Source: Bacteroidales bacterium
GTDB taxonomy: Bacteria; Bacteroidota; Bacteroidia; Bacteroidales; UBA932
NCBI GenBank assembly: GCA_017447815.1
Contig: JAFSMS010000018.1
Location: 1 to 54,429 of the forward strand
DNA: 54,429 bases
Reading direction: 5' to 3'
The notes beneath the pieces are model-generated. The model was not told where the DNA came from. It saw only the letters and a list, made by a program, of their open reading frames with translations, and did not search any database. Position numbers and translations under genes: made by a program. Of this stretch, positions 9,501 through 18,978 are shown in pieces. Position 1 is the stretch's first letter; the number at the start of each line of letters is the position of its first letter.

Positions 9501-9730
9501 TTCAGATAACCTGAGCTGCCGAACACCGCCAGATGCAGCGAAGTAAGCTCCACATTCTCTCCCAGTGCCTTGGTCCCGGCGGCGGCAGGCGCCATGTCGT
9601 TAAGGGTAAATGTAACGGTCACCGGGGCCCCTTCGGGGAAAGCCCCCCCCCTCCCGTATTCCTCACTTTCGCGAACACAGGACAGAAGCGCCAGCAAGGC
9701 CCCTATGGAAAACAACGCCTTTCTCATCAT
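6533..9730 (-). CDS. Large fimbrial tip-type lipoprotein (operon 1, gene 7)
   Basis: A 1065-residue lipoprotein (signal peptide, lipobox LLSC, C18), last gene of fimbrial operon 1; its start overlaps the previous stop by 4 nt. The N-terminal 350 residues have the sparse fimbrillin-like pattern of Bacteroidales pilus proteins (VTVTFTLNDM, LTSLHLAVFG, RYVHLIGNG). The rest consists of several probable beta-sandwich repeats (for example SRRLVIRPSLDMF and repeated VSGLPKTYATVPF-like strands). Size and last position in the operon fit a tip or adhesin protein comparable in role to FimC-E or Mfa5, perhaps of the DUF4906 type. The ligand cannot be inferred. No frameshift or truncation is seen. Confidence 0.7.
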   Translation of the reverse strand: MMRKALFSIGALLALLSCVRESEEYGRGGAFPEGAPVTVTFTLNDMAPAAAGTKALGENVELTSLHLAVFGSSGYLKEYVTATPVKMAEKKVYTIESGRSPTQVEVQVDQYTFTATLSLTESKRYVHLIGNGPDVLDFGYDNQVLPSLLCSDGGAVFWQMIELPNGIRAAQDEQLRYLYIDGTPHKDGDTFNLPFKPDQATSDAFNNTVDGVKKGIPMIRNWAKLELSAASGSHFTPYSFVAVNVPRQGTFVPYSGSRKIINSYPTGFITDYQDLSFTDLDETLEYAANLPSSVYFNTSVPNRLEFETPSGWAVDVWPPHAGTRDDPNPGFYLYERPVPSDEMLPTYVIVFGHYKNDDDDSQAAYEGDYFYKIDLMEGDRYYPIYRNFKYEIEILNISAPGFDTPQAAMLAAGSGDVSSNINASALLDISDGTRRLVIRPSLDMFFTEAQSQVQVFAAFYSNLAQSSTPETTNCFSLKLMDPDDGNVDPVIIDPVIGPAADENGFWPITFSTPAPAAYRRSQTLRVNATSDGVTMYRDISVTVQGIQPMEVVCQNSSIPRWQGSPQVVDILIPNGLPRAMFSSPLDFTIEAENLTLTPDNSYTDNSLPVVSGTSIIKDYAGQTVFQFVRSLSWTEYRALPLYTDSNAVTWRRISCYFKSNCDESATSVWVSNPYFTKACDSFVNHNTFGNVKFTTSIPLEADAAVKVNVSVPMMGDDYPQVRLILKNLTPAGSDLVSDNDTEREDDYLWTPTAESTELSFSTGVDTGDVSLELSAVDGSLESLSLKPWKFSSWEFVAGRKMLTNTSNWSNVIRGHVNKAGKQALFGYMDDPDAPDAPITIKNLTNLTVSGLPKTYATVPFVPQRVGSWKPYHQFDMSSKNGSPASFTISSVGYVDCPVTANCFSGDLTPLLANTDNVFRPGNSYKFTVDNPTYTVSLWNRSCKVSFDKISAIQSMDPAGIVLDAGGEYKMTVTSQTSGFELVQIAIDYLADYDWYGTVQDMMPASIVSSTSGSSVIRYLGNRATQIVVIPTGGITETTITLRAPSDHPIVITGIIPLTFKGTLSD

Positions 9731-12081
9731 TCAGTATCTCCCCTCAGGGGAGCATCTCCCCATACAGGGGTTGCAATATCAACTTGTTCATCGCCCCAAT
9801 ACCAGGCATCATATACACAACGCATAAGGCAAACCGGCTGCATGCCTTCTGCGGTAATGCGCCGCCTGCCGTAGAGCTGGGCTTCCGTCGCCTCCCTAAT
9901 TGTAGAACCATCCACATAAATGGCCCTTCCGTCCGCCGCCCAATAATAGCCTCCGTTGGAAAACTGCACTTCAAACACCTTGTTGGCCGACAGATTGGAG
10001 ATAAAAGTAATCTCGCCCCAGGTGGGCAGGCGCCAGCGGCCGGCCGGAAAGCCGTTTTCCTGGATGGAAGCGCAGCGATACTGGGCTTCCTTGAAAGGAA
10101 CGCCGTCCTTCTCAATGCCCGTATAGAACTTGGAGGTAAGCCGATAACTGGGAGCCAGCATGTTGGTGGTACGGGGAGTATTATCGGTAGGATGATACCA
10201 CTTCAAGCTCCGTGTCCCCCCCTCAATGGCAGCACCTTTCTCGAAATCATCATACCCCAGGTTATTGATGTCAGGGGAACGGGGATCGCCAATCACGAAG
10301 GATGATCCCGAAGGCAGCACCGTCACGTTAATCTTGAACATGTCTTTACCGCCCTCATGGTAATGAACGAGACGCCAGTTATTGTCATGGACATAGCCGG
10401 TAGAAGGGTACAGGGCGTCAAACTCGCTCATCTTAAGCTGGCCGCCATTGACAAAAACGTATCCGTAATGCGAATTGTCCGCAGCATCCGGGTTGTGCGT
10501 AGCCTCGATATAAATGCCCGGATACTGGGTAAGCGTGATGGTATGCTGATAGCGCGTGTCATCCGGCCGATCCAGATGGGCGATGGTAAAACGGATGGTA
10601 TAAGGGGAATAGTCAAAATTGCTCTGGGTATAGTCATTGTTCAGCGTATGCGTATAGACGACGGACGTACCGGTGTCCTGCAACCACTCCTCGTTGCCGT
10701 TGAGTTTCTTCCGCTGTTCCTCGCTATAATCCAGATATTTATCTCCTTTATCATTCTGCTTGATGGTGGCACCGTAAGCAGTGGTGTTCACATTGCCGGT
10801 TCCGTAATAGGGGCGGGTGACGCTGATGTCCTTGATGGTGATAGGATGGCTGGAGGTATACCCCATCTCCACCGTCGTCAAGTTATTCAGTTCGTAGCTT
10901 TCCCGGTTCACGGAAAGGTAACGGGCATTGCCCACCACCGCATGCTTGATTACCACGTCCTTGTCCTGCCAATATGCGATATATAGCTGCCCCTCCTGGA
11001 GGGCCACTTTGGCATCGTCGGTATCCGAGCCCAGCATGCTCACGTCCACATTGATATGGTACCAGTTGTTGCTGGCAAAGCGCTTTTTGTAGTCGGCACG
11101 CACATCCTCGGGAATAAGAATCTTATAGTAAAACTGTTTCTGGATTCCTGTGTATCCTCCATAATCCAGGCGGTGCCAGGGAATGACCAGTTTGATATAA
11201 GGCTCTTTTTCCGGAGATTCGGTGGAACCGTAAGTCCAATGCTGGGGATACATGTACACGGGTTCCGTAAAATAGTACTCCCCCTGCTTGTCAATGGGAT
11301 CCTCCGTATCCTGATCCAGAAAAGTCTTGGCATACTCCCGGTAATTGACATAGGAAGGAGTGGAGGCTTCACCTCCCAGGGAGGCATTTTCCACGCCATC
11401 CACCAGATAAACGGACATGCCCTTAAGCATGGGCTGCCAGCGGGCCACTTTCTCAGGATCCGAGGCATCCACGATATCCACATAGTCTTTCACCTTCAGT
11501 CCCACCGTCAATTTGCAGGCAAGACGTTCGAGTTCGATGGTACCGTCGGCCACCACAATTTCGTCCCGGCGGGAGATGACGATACTTCCCGTCATGATGA
11601 ACAGGTCCTGGACAGCCTGGCTTCTGAAGTCTGTCGTAACGGTTGTCTCCAGGATTTTGTCCAGCGAAGGATATTCCCCCAGCGTGCTCAGCACCGATTC
11701 GGGCGCATTGACCAGCGCAAAGACCAAAGTGTTGTCATACTGGACGGGGCTCACCGGAAAAATCTTTGTATTTACCAGATCGGATGTCACTTCTTTCAGG
11801 AAAGAGGCGTTGCCCTGGACTTTGGGTTCCTGGTAGAAATGATAGCTGGCCGCCGAAGAAGTCTGTTCCCCCGGGTAAAAGTAAAAGTCCACCCTGGAGA
11901 TGAAGTTTTCGTTACGGGATTCGTCTCCCGCCACGGACGTCCTTGTTTCCACCGTGTTCCTGCACCAGACATTCATTTTGAGGACAGGGCCGTCCCAGGC
12001 CTTTTCCTCCTCCCGGGAACAGGAAAAGAGCCCTCCCATCATCAAAAGGCATACTAAACTGTATGAAAGGCGTCGCATCAT
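9727..12081 (-). CDS. Fimbrial tip-type lipoprotein with C-terminal lectin-like domain (operon 1, gene 6)
   Basis: A 784-residue lipoprotein (lipobox LFSC, C21). Residues about 30-400 have a fimbrillin-like layout including VFALVNAPESVL and a strand LERLACKLTVGLKV typical of Mfa-like subunits. The C-terminal 130 residues (ASIQENGFPAGRWRLPTWGE, then FSNGGYYWAADGRAIYV and PVCLMRCVYD) look like the FISUMP/C-type-lectin-like fold found at the ends of several Bacteroidota surface proteins. This suggests a binding function at the pilus tip. Start and stop overlap the neighbours by 4 nt on both sides, so translation is coupled. Confidence 0.7.
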   Translation of the reverse strand: MMRRLSYSLVCLLMMGGLFSCSREEEKAWDGPVLKMNVWCRNTVETRTSVAGDESRNENFISRVDFYFYPGEQTSSAASYHFYQEPKVQGNASFLKEVTSDLVNTKIFPVSPVQYDNTLVFALVNAPESVLSTLGEYPSLDKILETTVTTDFRSQAVQDLFIMTGSIVISRRDEIVVADGTIELERLACKLTVGLKVKDYVDIVDASDPEKVARWQPMLKGMSVYLVDGVENASLGGEASTPSYVNYREYAKTFLDQDTEDPIDKQGEYYFTEPVYMYPQHWTYGSTESPEKEPYIKLVIPWHRLDYGGYTGIQKQFYYKILIPEDVRADYKKRFASNNWYHINVDVSMLGSDTDDAKVALQEGQLYIAYWQDKDVVIKHAVVGNARYLSVNRESYELNNLTTVEMGYTSSHPITIKDISVTRPYYGTGNVNTTAYGATIKQNDKGDKYLDYSEEQRKKLNGNEEWLQDTGTSVVYTHTLNNDYTQSNFDYSPYTIRFTIAHLDRPDDTRYQHTITLTQYPGIYIEATHNPDAADNSHYGYVFVNGGQLKMSEFDALYPSTGYVHDNNWRLVHYHEGGKDMFKINVTVLPSGSSFVIGDPRSPDINNLGYDDFEKGAAIEGGTRSLKWYHPTDNTPRTTNMLAPSYRLTSKFYTGIEKDGVPFKEAQYRCASIQENGFPAGRWRLPTWGEITFISNLSANKVFEVQFSNGGYYWAADGRAIYVDGSTIREATEAQLYGRRRITAEGMQPVCLMRCVYDAWYWGDEQVDIATPVWGDAPLRGDTE

Positions 12082-13604
12082 GGCAAGATAAAACGGTATC
12101 TGGTGTCAATGAGTTCGCTGTCGGCCAGCATTTCGCGGCCACCGGCCTCCACTACAAACTTGAGGGTTATGGAGCCCGAACCGGTCTTGTCCGACGCGCC
12201 GATCGTAATCTTGACGGGAACGTCCGGATTGATAACCCCGAAAGGCGAGGGGGTGACCTCAAATAAATCGTCCTGTCCCATGGTACGGATATACAACTTT
12301 CCGCCCACCGGGGTTTTGATGGGAGCATAGGCCACTACCGGACTACTGCGGTTTACATAGATGTTCCGGTAACCATCCTTGGTTTCCGCAGCCAAGGCTG
12401 TGCTCTCCTCTACATAGAACTTGGGGTCGGCCCAGATGGCGGCATCCGAAAAATCGATGCTATAGAATTGCTTGTCCCAGGGCAGCACGCCCACGGAGAG
12501 CTGCAGGCTCATATCCCGCACAAAGTATCCGTACAGCGTCCAAATATGGTTCCGGGCAAAATCGCCCGGCGCGTTCATGGAAAAATCTTTGTATTTCTGC
12601 TCCGTAACACCGGCTTTGGTCACCGAGTAGTCAATGCGGCCGGTAAGCTGGAGGTCGCTTTCGCGGAAATAAGTCACATCTCCGTCAAAATGGCTCAGTT
12701 CGCCCAAAGCCACCCCTTCGGCAAGAAGGTTTTCATAAGTCAGGGCATCCTGGTTCACATAACGGTAACGCTCCGGCGTGGAACTGGACGGAAGGTTGGT
12801 CCAAGGGCCGGTAAGGACAAAAGGACTGGGGTCATACTCACCCGGGACAATCCCTGTACTCCCCTCTGTAAATACATATTCCTGCTTTGGAATCTGGCCT
12901 CCGCCAAGTGTAATCTTGTCAATGGAAATCTGTGCCAACGCCTCCGGATTGCTGGAATTGAAGGACATTTGGGAGAAAACCCAGCGGAATTTGGAAACAG
13001 CCCGCGTTAGAGCCAGCGGATTGAGACCCAGGAAGGGTTCGCTACCGCTCACCGTCTGGCTCTGTGCCATGGCACTCATGGGCAGACCACCCTCCGGAAC
13101 GGCATGTACCGGCGATGCCACCCCGAAATAACCCGCCCCGATGACGGCATCATGCACGTCGGCCCAAGAAGACACAATCTCCGTATTGGATACATTTTCC
13201 CAGGTATCAGCCGTTTTCAGATTACATCCGATGGAAGCGGCATTGGCCAGGATAAAGACATCTACCAGGGGCGGATCGGCGGCAAATGTCCGGGAAGTAT
13301 GCAAGGCATAGCGCCGGGCCCCTCCTGCCGGAGGGAATTCGGAAGCGTCTACCGTCATGGAGGTGACAGGCGCATGGTGGTCATCCGAGGTATAGACCCA
13401 AATTTTAAGGTCATGGATGGCATTTTCGGCTGCCGAACCGGGGACCTCCCCCACCTCCGACTTCAGCACGGGGACAGCGGGAAACTCCACCGTGATATCC
13501 AGTGTCGCATCCATGCAGCGGCCGGGGTCATACGCGTCGTAAACGCAGGAAGTGAACAGCCACCCCAGCAACAAGACCGGTATGAAGTTTCGCATGCGCA
13601 TCAC
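12078..13604 (-). CDS. Mfa-like minor fimbrial lipoprotein (operon 1, gene 5)
   Basis: A 508-residue lipoprotein (lipobox FTSC, C20). The segment after the lipobox (VYDAYDPGRCMDATLDITVEFP) resembles the start of FimB/Mfa2-like anchors, and a central strand LALTRAVSKFRWVFSQMSF matches the conserved strand of Mfa-like subunits. The rest is beta-rich and the protein is longer than a standard anchor (about 300-350 residues). It overlaps both neighbours by 4 nt. A minor structural or tip-connecting role is inferred; an assignment as second anchor is the main alternative. Confidence 0.65.
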   Translation of the reverse strand: MMRMRNFIPVLLLGWLFTSCVYDAYDPGRCMDATLDITVEFPAVPVLKSEVGEVPGSAAENAIHDLKIWVYTSDDHHAPVTSMTVDASEFPPAGGARRYALHTSRTFAADPPLVDVFILANAASIGCNLKTADTWENVSNTEIVSSWADVHDAVIGAGYFGVASPVHAVPEGGLPMSAMAQSQTVSGSEPFLGLNPLALTRAVSKFRWVFSQMSFNSSNPEALAQISIDKITLGGGQIPKQEYVFTEGSTGIVPGEYDPSPFVLTGPWTNLPSSSTPERYRYVNQDALTYENLLAEGVALGELSHFDGDVTYFRESDLQLTGRIDYSVTKAGVTEQKYKDFSMNAPGDFARNHIWTLYGYFVRDMSLQLSVGVLPWDKQFYSIDFSDAAIWADPKFYVEESTALAAETKDGYRNIYVNRSSPVVAYAPIKTPVGGKLYIRTMGQDDLFEVTPSPFGVINPDVPVKITIGASDKTGSGSITLKFVVEAGGREMLADSELIDTRYRFILP

Positions 13605-15439
13605 TCAAGCACGACAGATGTTCCCGTTGATACGATCCAGTTGATCTGCGTCTGCACGCCCAGGGAAACAAGGGGGACGGAAAGGTCCGGTACAGCACTG
13701 TGGGCCCATTCCAGGGAAGAGACGACACAATGGATGGTGGTCTCATAGTCACTCATGAAAACGGAGGGGAACTGTTTCTTCTTGTCCTGCTGAATCTCCA
13801 GTTTACCGGTCAGATAAAATTTCTGTTCCGGAAGAATCCGGCCTTCGGCCCCATAAAACAAACTGCCGCTGTTGTTTTGCATCTCCACGCAGAAATACAC
13901 CGCTTCCTCCTGCGGCGTAGGCAGGACCAGGGTATGAATGGGTTCCGATTTGTCCGTGGAAAAGTTCACCCCCGATATTTCCCGGTCATAAAGAAAACAC
14001 TCTTCACCGGAACTGTCGGGCGTAAAATTATAAAACTGCGGATACTGCTTGCCGATGATAATGCCGGTCACCGGGAAATAAGACCCGTCCCCCACCGCCA
14101 CCAGATTTCCTTCCCGGTCCTGCAGCTTGTCAGATCTCGCCTGCACCGTAGCCTTCAGCTTTCCCACTGCATATTGCAGGGGTAGGTCCACGGCCACCGC
14201 CGTTGTATTGTTGGACACGGTAGTGCCCAGACGGTAATTCCCCACGATATCGTTCCAATTGCCATACATGTCGGTATAATACGAGCTCATATCCTTATCG
14301 GAAGTATGAATGGGGGAACTCACGTAATAATACAATGCCGGAGGGTAAACATAACGGCTGAGGGCCGGAATCCCGTCCAAACCATCGGCTACGGCAGATA
14401 CAAAGCCGACAGACGTCCAGCGCAGGGTCGCTGCCCCGGCCGGGAGGCCCAGGGATTCGGGATAGGTCCGAACCTCGTCGGAAAGGAAAGTCACGGCGCC
14501 TTTAGCCGAGATCTGCAGATACTTGTTTTTAAAACGAGCCTTCACCACATTCCGCAAGCCATTGTACAACTGTTTATACTGAATAGGGGTTTGATTGGAA
14601 TTGTAGGCCGGGCGCTCGACGCCATTTACCGAAACGCTGTACTGCCGGGTATCTTCGCTCTTGTAGGCCGACAACTGGCTATACAGGGTGTTCAGCCGGG
14701 TTTCCACTTTGTCTCCCGCTCCTGCCATCAGTTCGCCGTCATTGGAAAGGTAGCGGTACATCAGCTTCAAATCCGGTTCGGAAATGGACATATCCCAGTT
14801 TAGCGACACTCCTCCGTCTACTTTAATGAAGCTCTCACCGTCGTAATAATAACAATCGGTCGAATACGCCTCTCCAAAGCCGATGGCATTCAGCACAGAC
14901 AGGAGCACGGCGGCTTCCTCGTGTGCGGCACCATTGTCAATGGCTTCCGGCGAGAAGCGGATGGCCGCGGTTTCCCGTCCCATGCCGCTTTCCAGCAAGG
15001 AGCCGTTGATGTGCTTGTCATTCACCGCATTCCCGCTGGTGGACAAAGGCAGTGCCTTTCCGTACATCAAGACGGACGCCGTACGGAGGGGTACCGACAC
15101 GTCGGCGCTTTTATACAAGTGGGCATTCGGCCCAACCAGATCTGCCTTCCGAAGCTCCGGAAGGCCTGTCGGCAAGTTCAGGGAAGCGGTACTGTTCCCC
15201 GACTCAAAGGCGAGCATGCGGATATTCCCGATCCCCCACTTTTCATGGGAAGGATTGGTCATGTCCACCACGGCACCTTTTACACCCGGACGGCCCGAAT
15301 CCTCCCCCAGCCGGAATCCCAACTGTACGGAGACGGCATGGGCCGGCGATTCCGACAGCTTTTCCTTTTGGGAACAAGCCGTCGAAAGCAAAAGGAGCGT
15401 CAGAATGCCCCAAAATGCCGTTTGCCTAAAAAAGTCCAT
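13601..15439 (-). CDS. Shaft-like fimbrillin lipoprotein (operon 1, gene 4)
   Basis: A 612-residue lipoprotein (lipobox STAC, C22). The start at 15439 gives the signal peptide and lies 2 nt after the previous stop; a longer reading to 15478 would overlap that gene. It is a paralogue of genes 1 and 2 of this operon: it shares the early ASVLMYGKALPL segment, a YVSSPIHTSD segment, the VTGIIIGKQYPQF strand, and a C-terminal module FMSDYETTIHCVV then VPDLSVPLVSLGV. It is shorter and more divergent than the other two. It may be an accessory shaft subunit or the adaptor between shaft and tip. Confidence 0.7.
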   Translation of the reverse strand: MDFFRQTAFWGILTLLLLSTACSQKEKLSESPAHAVSVQLGFRLGEDSGRPGVKGAVVDMTNPSHEKWGIGNIRMLAFESGNSTASLNLPTGLPELRKADLVGPNAHLYKSADVSVPLRTASVLMYGKALPLSTSGNAVNDKHINGSLLESGMGRETAAIRFSPEAIDNGAAHEEAAVLLSVLNAIGFGEAYSTDCYYYDGESFIKVDGGVSLNWDMSISEPDLKLMYRYLSNDGELMAGAGDKVETRLNTLYSQLSAYKSEDTRQYSVSVNGVERPAYNSNQTPIQYKQLYNGLRNVVKARFKNKYLQISAKGAVTFLSDEVRTYPESLGLPAGAATLRWTSVGFVSAVADGLDGIPALSRYVYPPALYYYVSSPIHTSDKDMSSYYTDMYGNWNDIVGNYRLGTTVSNNTTAVAVDLPLQYAVGKLKATVQARSDKLQDREGNLVAVGDGSYFPVTGIIIGKQYPQFYNFTPDSSGEECFLYDREISGVNFSTDKSEPIHTLVLPTPQEEAVYFCVEMQNNSGSLFYGAEGRILPEQKFYLTGKLEIQQDKKKQFPSVFMSDYETTIHCVVSSLEWAHSAVPDLSVPLVSLGVQTQINWIVSTGTSVVLE

Positions 15440-15441
15440 GT

Positions 15442-16488
15442 CTAAAAGGGGACAACATATTCTTGTCCCGGTTCCCAATCCAGCGTTACGCTCACCCCAA
15501 CCAGCGGGTCACTGGTCTGAACGGCGCCATTATCCAACACCTTAACTTTTATAATCTTGAGATACCCAGCCGGCAATGCCGTAAAAACTCCCAGGATAGA
15601 TTCTGTCACCGTACCGTCCGGCAGCGTCACATATACGTAATACCGCCACAGCGCCCCTTCCGAAGTTTCCTCTACGTCGGGATTATCTATCTGGATAACG
15701 GTTTTTGTCGGCTCCACATCCCGCGAAGGGAAATTGACCGTGGCAAAACACAAGGCGGGCGAATCTTTCACTTCCACCCGGTCGGCCCTTATCTTGGGAG
15801 AATGCCGGAAATGATAAACGCTGTCGCAGAGGCTGAAATCCGTGGCAAAACCGTCGGCAAACACACGCATGTCCCGTATGGGGCAGTCTTGGGTGTCCAC
15901 TACCAGTGCCGATGCACAGTTGGCCATGAACAGGCGCACATTAAACTCCTGGTCCTCCCCTTCTTTGATATCCATGGGAAGGCGGGCCGAGAAGAGGCCG
16001 GTTTTCTGGCAGGGAAGGGTATCCTGAATGCCCTGCGTCAAGGACGCCCCATGGCAAAGATTGCCGTTTTCAAGGCTGACAACCCCGTTGTCTTCTATAT
16101 TGGCCACCGCCAGATGCATGTAACGGTGGACGGGAATATAGAGGGTATAACTGCTCTGGTTGGCATCCATGACATGGGCTTCATGATGCAGCCGCAGGGA
16201 GTCCCCGGAGGCCTCGTCCTCCACCACGTCATAGAAATTCAGATCCACGTCATGCGCAAAGTCCGTAAAAATGCCGTTCAGATAGGACTGCAGCGCCGTA
16301 GCCACTTTGACATCGGCGGCCAGGGAAAGCCGGGTCTGAAGCTCCGCAGTCATATTGGTCACCAGGCGGAGTTCATAGTCAAGCGTATAATCCGTTTCAC
16401 AGTCAGACATATCCTCATCCACAAGCTTGCAGCCCGTTACGGCTGCAAGCCCCAGAAAGAAGAAGATATGTCTGAATCTGACTCTCAC
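15442..16488 (-). CDS. FimB/Mfa2 family fimbrial anchor lipoprotein (operon 1, gene 3)
   Basis: A 348-residue lipoprotein (lipobox VTGC, C20) of the FimB/Mfa2 (DUF1812) family, which fixes the pilus base to the outer membrane and limits its length. Family features are the acidic stretch after the lipobox with a CETDYTLDYELRLV strand, the central YIPVHRYMHLAVANIEDNG strand pair with conserved tyrosines, and a C-terminal half ending in VSVTLDWEPGQEYVVPF. It starts 9 nt after gene 2 and is of normal length for an anchor. Confidence 0.82.
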   Translation of the reverse strand: MRVRFRHIFFFLGLAAVTGCKLVDEDMSDCETDYTLDYELRLVTNMTAELQTRLSLAADVKVATALQSYLNGIFTDFAHDVDLNFYDVVEDEASGDSLRLHHEAHVMDANQSSYTLYIPVHRYMHLAVANIEDNGVVSLENGNLCHGASLTQGIQDTLPCQKTGLFSARLPMDIKEGEDQEFNVRLFMANCASALVVDTQDCPIRDMRVFADGFATDFSLCDSVYHFRHSPKIRADRVEVKDSPALCFATVNFPSRDVEPTKTVIQIDNPDVEETSEGALWRYYVYVTLPDGTVTESILGVFTALPAGYLKIIKVKVLDNGAVQTSDPLVGVSVTLDWEPGQEYVVPF

Positions 16489-16497
16489 GAGAAAAGA

Positions 16498-18960
16498 TTA
16501 CTCCATTTTGCCCATTTCCACATCGAAGGCCAGACCTGGGGTCCAGGCCATATCGATGGACAAGCCCAGGGACACCTGGCTGGAACGCAAGTCCGGAAGG
16601 GTTACATAAGCATGCTTGAGGGCATCCTTGCCGATGATGAGGTTCGCCGTTGTCTTATAGTCCTGCATGAAAACGCGGGGGACATTGACGGTGGCGCCGG
16701 TAGCAGGGTCAAACGGCGGATAGTAGTAATACTTGCGGCTCAAGTCGGTAAAAGCCGCGGCATTGGTGCTCTGGGCCGTTTTGATGGCATCGGACAAATC
16801 CAGTTTGCCCAGAATATAGAACGTGCCGCCCTGGCGCACCAGGTTCATCTCTCCCCAGAAGTCCTCACCGGTATCATTCAGCAGTTCCAGGCCCACATAG
16901 ACATCGGCCTGCTGGGAAGGAGACTTTGTAGCATCATAGTTGTCCCACACCATGGTATACACAAGATCATCGGCTCCGACATAGAAGGGATTGAGCACCT
17001 TGTCGTATATCATCTTGTCAAACTTGTTTTTATCAAAGCTTCCTCCAGAGAAAGTGGTATCAGCGGCATTCCAGGACATGGCGGCGTATGCGCCGTTATC
17101 CGGGCGGCGGACATAATCCCAGCCCACTTCATCGGCCTGTCCGGCCACAATGAGCCCCGTCACCTTCAATCCGCTGCCGGAGCTCACTGGAATGCTGTTG
17201 TCCTCCTCGCCGGAATGAAGGGTGGAATTGTTGTCCAGAAGGGCGGTGACACCGGAACCATATTTCACGGTAGATTCCAACAGGGCCGTTCCGTAGTTGA
17301 TGTTGTTGATCATGGCCACGGCCCGGGTAGATGACGAAACGGCAGCGTCCGTACTGGTCCATCCTGTCCACTGCCCCTCGGTATTCCATGCCGTAACGGT
17401 AGCCGGATACTCCGAAGCCTTCTTCGACGAGTCGCTAACCCGGATGGGAGAATTGCCAAAGTACATGAGTTCGGCGGGATAACGGTAGTTGGCGATGGGG
17501 AAAGTGCTGGTGCCAAAGCCATAGGCCGGAATATCCGTCATATAATAGAAGGCATCGATACCCTGGGTCTTATTATCCGTATTGTCGGTCCCCTTGTTCA
17601 TGTCAAGAATGGCGGCGCCGAAAGGAAGGCCGACATTCACCGGGAAACCGGGCTGGTTATAGGAAGAGAAATACGCCTCATCCAGATTACTGTTGACAAT
17701 GCTTCCATACTGGGACCATTCGCTGGGAGAGCAACGCGTTTCCAATTTGGAAAGAAGGCCGCTGGTACCGCTAAGCACCACATTTCCGTCCGTCCCGCGG
17801 ATAAAGTCCAGATTGCCGTCGCTGTTAATGACAAAATAAACATCCATCCGTTCCTTAAGTTCCTGCGCCAGCAGCTTGGTCACCTGTTCTTCCCAAACGG
17901 TCGGCTCGGCACCGGCGCAACGCTCCACCACGGCATAAAGGTCCCGAACGGTGCGCAAGAAAGACTGGGCGCTGCCGGCACGAAGCTCCTTCAGCGTAGT
18001 GCCCTGTTTCTTGACGGTCGTAAGCTGATAGTAAGCGTCGCCCAGCACCTCGGTCAAAGCCGACATGGTAAACTGCGTACCGTTAGCCGTCTTCACTACA
18101 TCGTAGGAGTGCGTATCCGATTTGTCATCGTGGTCGTATTCATACATTCTGCCCATCTGGCGCCAGGAGACCTGGCCCTTGTAGCAGGTGTAAGTGACCC
18201 CGCCCACGGTTCTTGTTTCCTTATCGGCCACGCCACTCAACGCAGGAAGTTCAACCGTTGAGTCCGGCACAGGATACCAGATGGCATAACTTTTATCCTC
18301 GGTTCCCGTCGGATTGTTCCAAAACCCGGAATATTCGTTAACCAGGCCGGCCACCAGGAAATAATTGAGGATGCGGGAAAAAACGAAAGCTCCTGCATCA
18401 AAGGCGTTCTGGCTTTGGAGACGGCTGGTCAGGCGATAGTAAAGCGTGGTGAGGTCCTTGGGGTCCCCGTCCATGGTAATCTTGCCCTGCTGGTCATCCG
18501 AATAGGACTTGAGCGCCTTTCCATAAAGCATGACGGCATTGGTTCCCAAGGGAAGGGAAAGCTCTACCGTACGGGAAGACTTCTTCGTGGTAACCGACTG
18601 CGCAGGGAACAAAGCGCCCAGGTTATAGTCACGGCTGGCCTCCACGGCTTCCCCCCCGTAAACCGGGGTATAGAAGAAATGGCCGGTGTTCTTGGTGTCG
18701 GCGCTTGTATAAGGCAGCGTATAGGTAAGGAGATGGGCGGCATCCAATCCCAGGAAAACGCCGTTCTCCTGAACGTATTCGGCCGAGGTCTTGGTGTCCT
18801 TGCCCGTCGAGGTGGAAATGTTCAGGACGAACTCTGTCTTCACCGTCTGGGTGTCAGGGTCGTAATTGGGATTGTCCGTTGCGACATTCTCGTTCTCCCT
18901 TTGGCAGGCGGCCATGGAAAGCAAAGCCGCCATTCCGAAAAAGCTGATCAATCGTTTCAT
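16498..18960 (-). CDS. Major fimbrillin-like shaft lipoprotein (operon 1, gene 2)
   Basis: An 820-residue lipoprotein (lipobox MAAC, C19), paralogous to gene 1 and partly to gene 4. Shared elements include TVELSLPLGTNAVMLYGKAL near residue 140, a PAELMYFGNSPIRVSD strand, a KVTGLIVAGQADEVGWDY strand, and the C-terminal MQDYKTTANLIIG and VTLPDLRSSQVSLGLSIDM. Position before the anchor gene is where FimA/Mfa1-type shaft subunits are found. At about 800 residues it is twice the size of P. gingivalis FimA, so it is a larger variant. It starts 18 nt after gene 1. Export as lipoprotein followed by protease-triggered strand exchange is family knowledge. Confidence 0.75.
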   Translation of the reverse strand: MKRLISFFGMAALLSMAACQRENENVATDNPNYDPDTQTVKTEFVLNISTSTGKDTKTSAEYVQENGVFLGLDAAHLLTYTLPYTSADTKNTGHFFYTPVYGGEAVEASRDYNLGALFPAQSVTTKKSSRTVELSLPLGTNAVMLYGKALKSYSDDQQGKITMDGDPKDLTTLYYRLTSRLQSQNAFDAGAFVFSRILNYFLVAGLVNEYSGFWNNPTGTEDKSYAIWYPVPDSTVELPALSGVADKETRTVGGVTYTCYKGQVSWRQMGRMYEYDHDDKSDTHSYDVVKTANGTQFTMSALTEVLGDAYYQLTTVKKQGTTLKELRAGSAQSFLRTVRDLYAVVERCAGAEPTVWEEQVTKLLAQELKERMDVYFVINSDGNLDFIRGTDGNVVLSGTSGLLSKLETRCSPSEWSQYGSIVNSNLDEAYFSSYNQPGFPVNVGLPFGAAILDMNKGTDNTDNKTQGIDAFYYMTDIPAYGFGTSTFPIANYRYPAELMYFGNSPIRVSDSSKKASEYPATVTAWNTEGQWTGWTSTDAAVSSSTRAVAMINNINYGTALLESTVKYGSGVTALLDNNSTLHSGEEDNSIPVSSGSGLKVTGLIVAGQADEVGWDYVRRPDNGAYAAMSWNAADTTFSGGSFDKNKFDKMIYDKVLNPFYVGADDLVYTMVWDNYDATKSPSQQADVYVGLELLNDTGEDFWGEMNLVRQGGTFYILGKLDLSDAIKTAQSTNAAAFTDLSRKYYYYPPFDPATGATVNVPRVFMQDYKTTANLIIGKDALKHAYVTLPDLRSSQVSLGLSIDMAWTPGLAFDVEMGKME

Positions 18961-18978
18961 ATATCGTGTGTTTTTTTA

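Noticed and set aside
15463-17334. Plus-strand ORF of 623 codons opposite the pilus anchor and shaft genes
   Set aside because: Antisense shadow covering two genes and their junction, without any motif.
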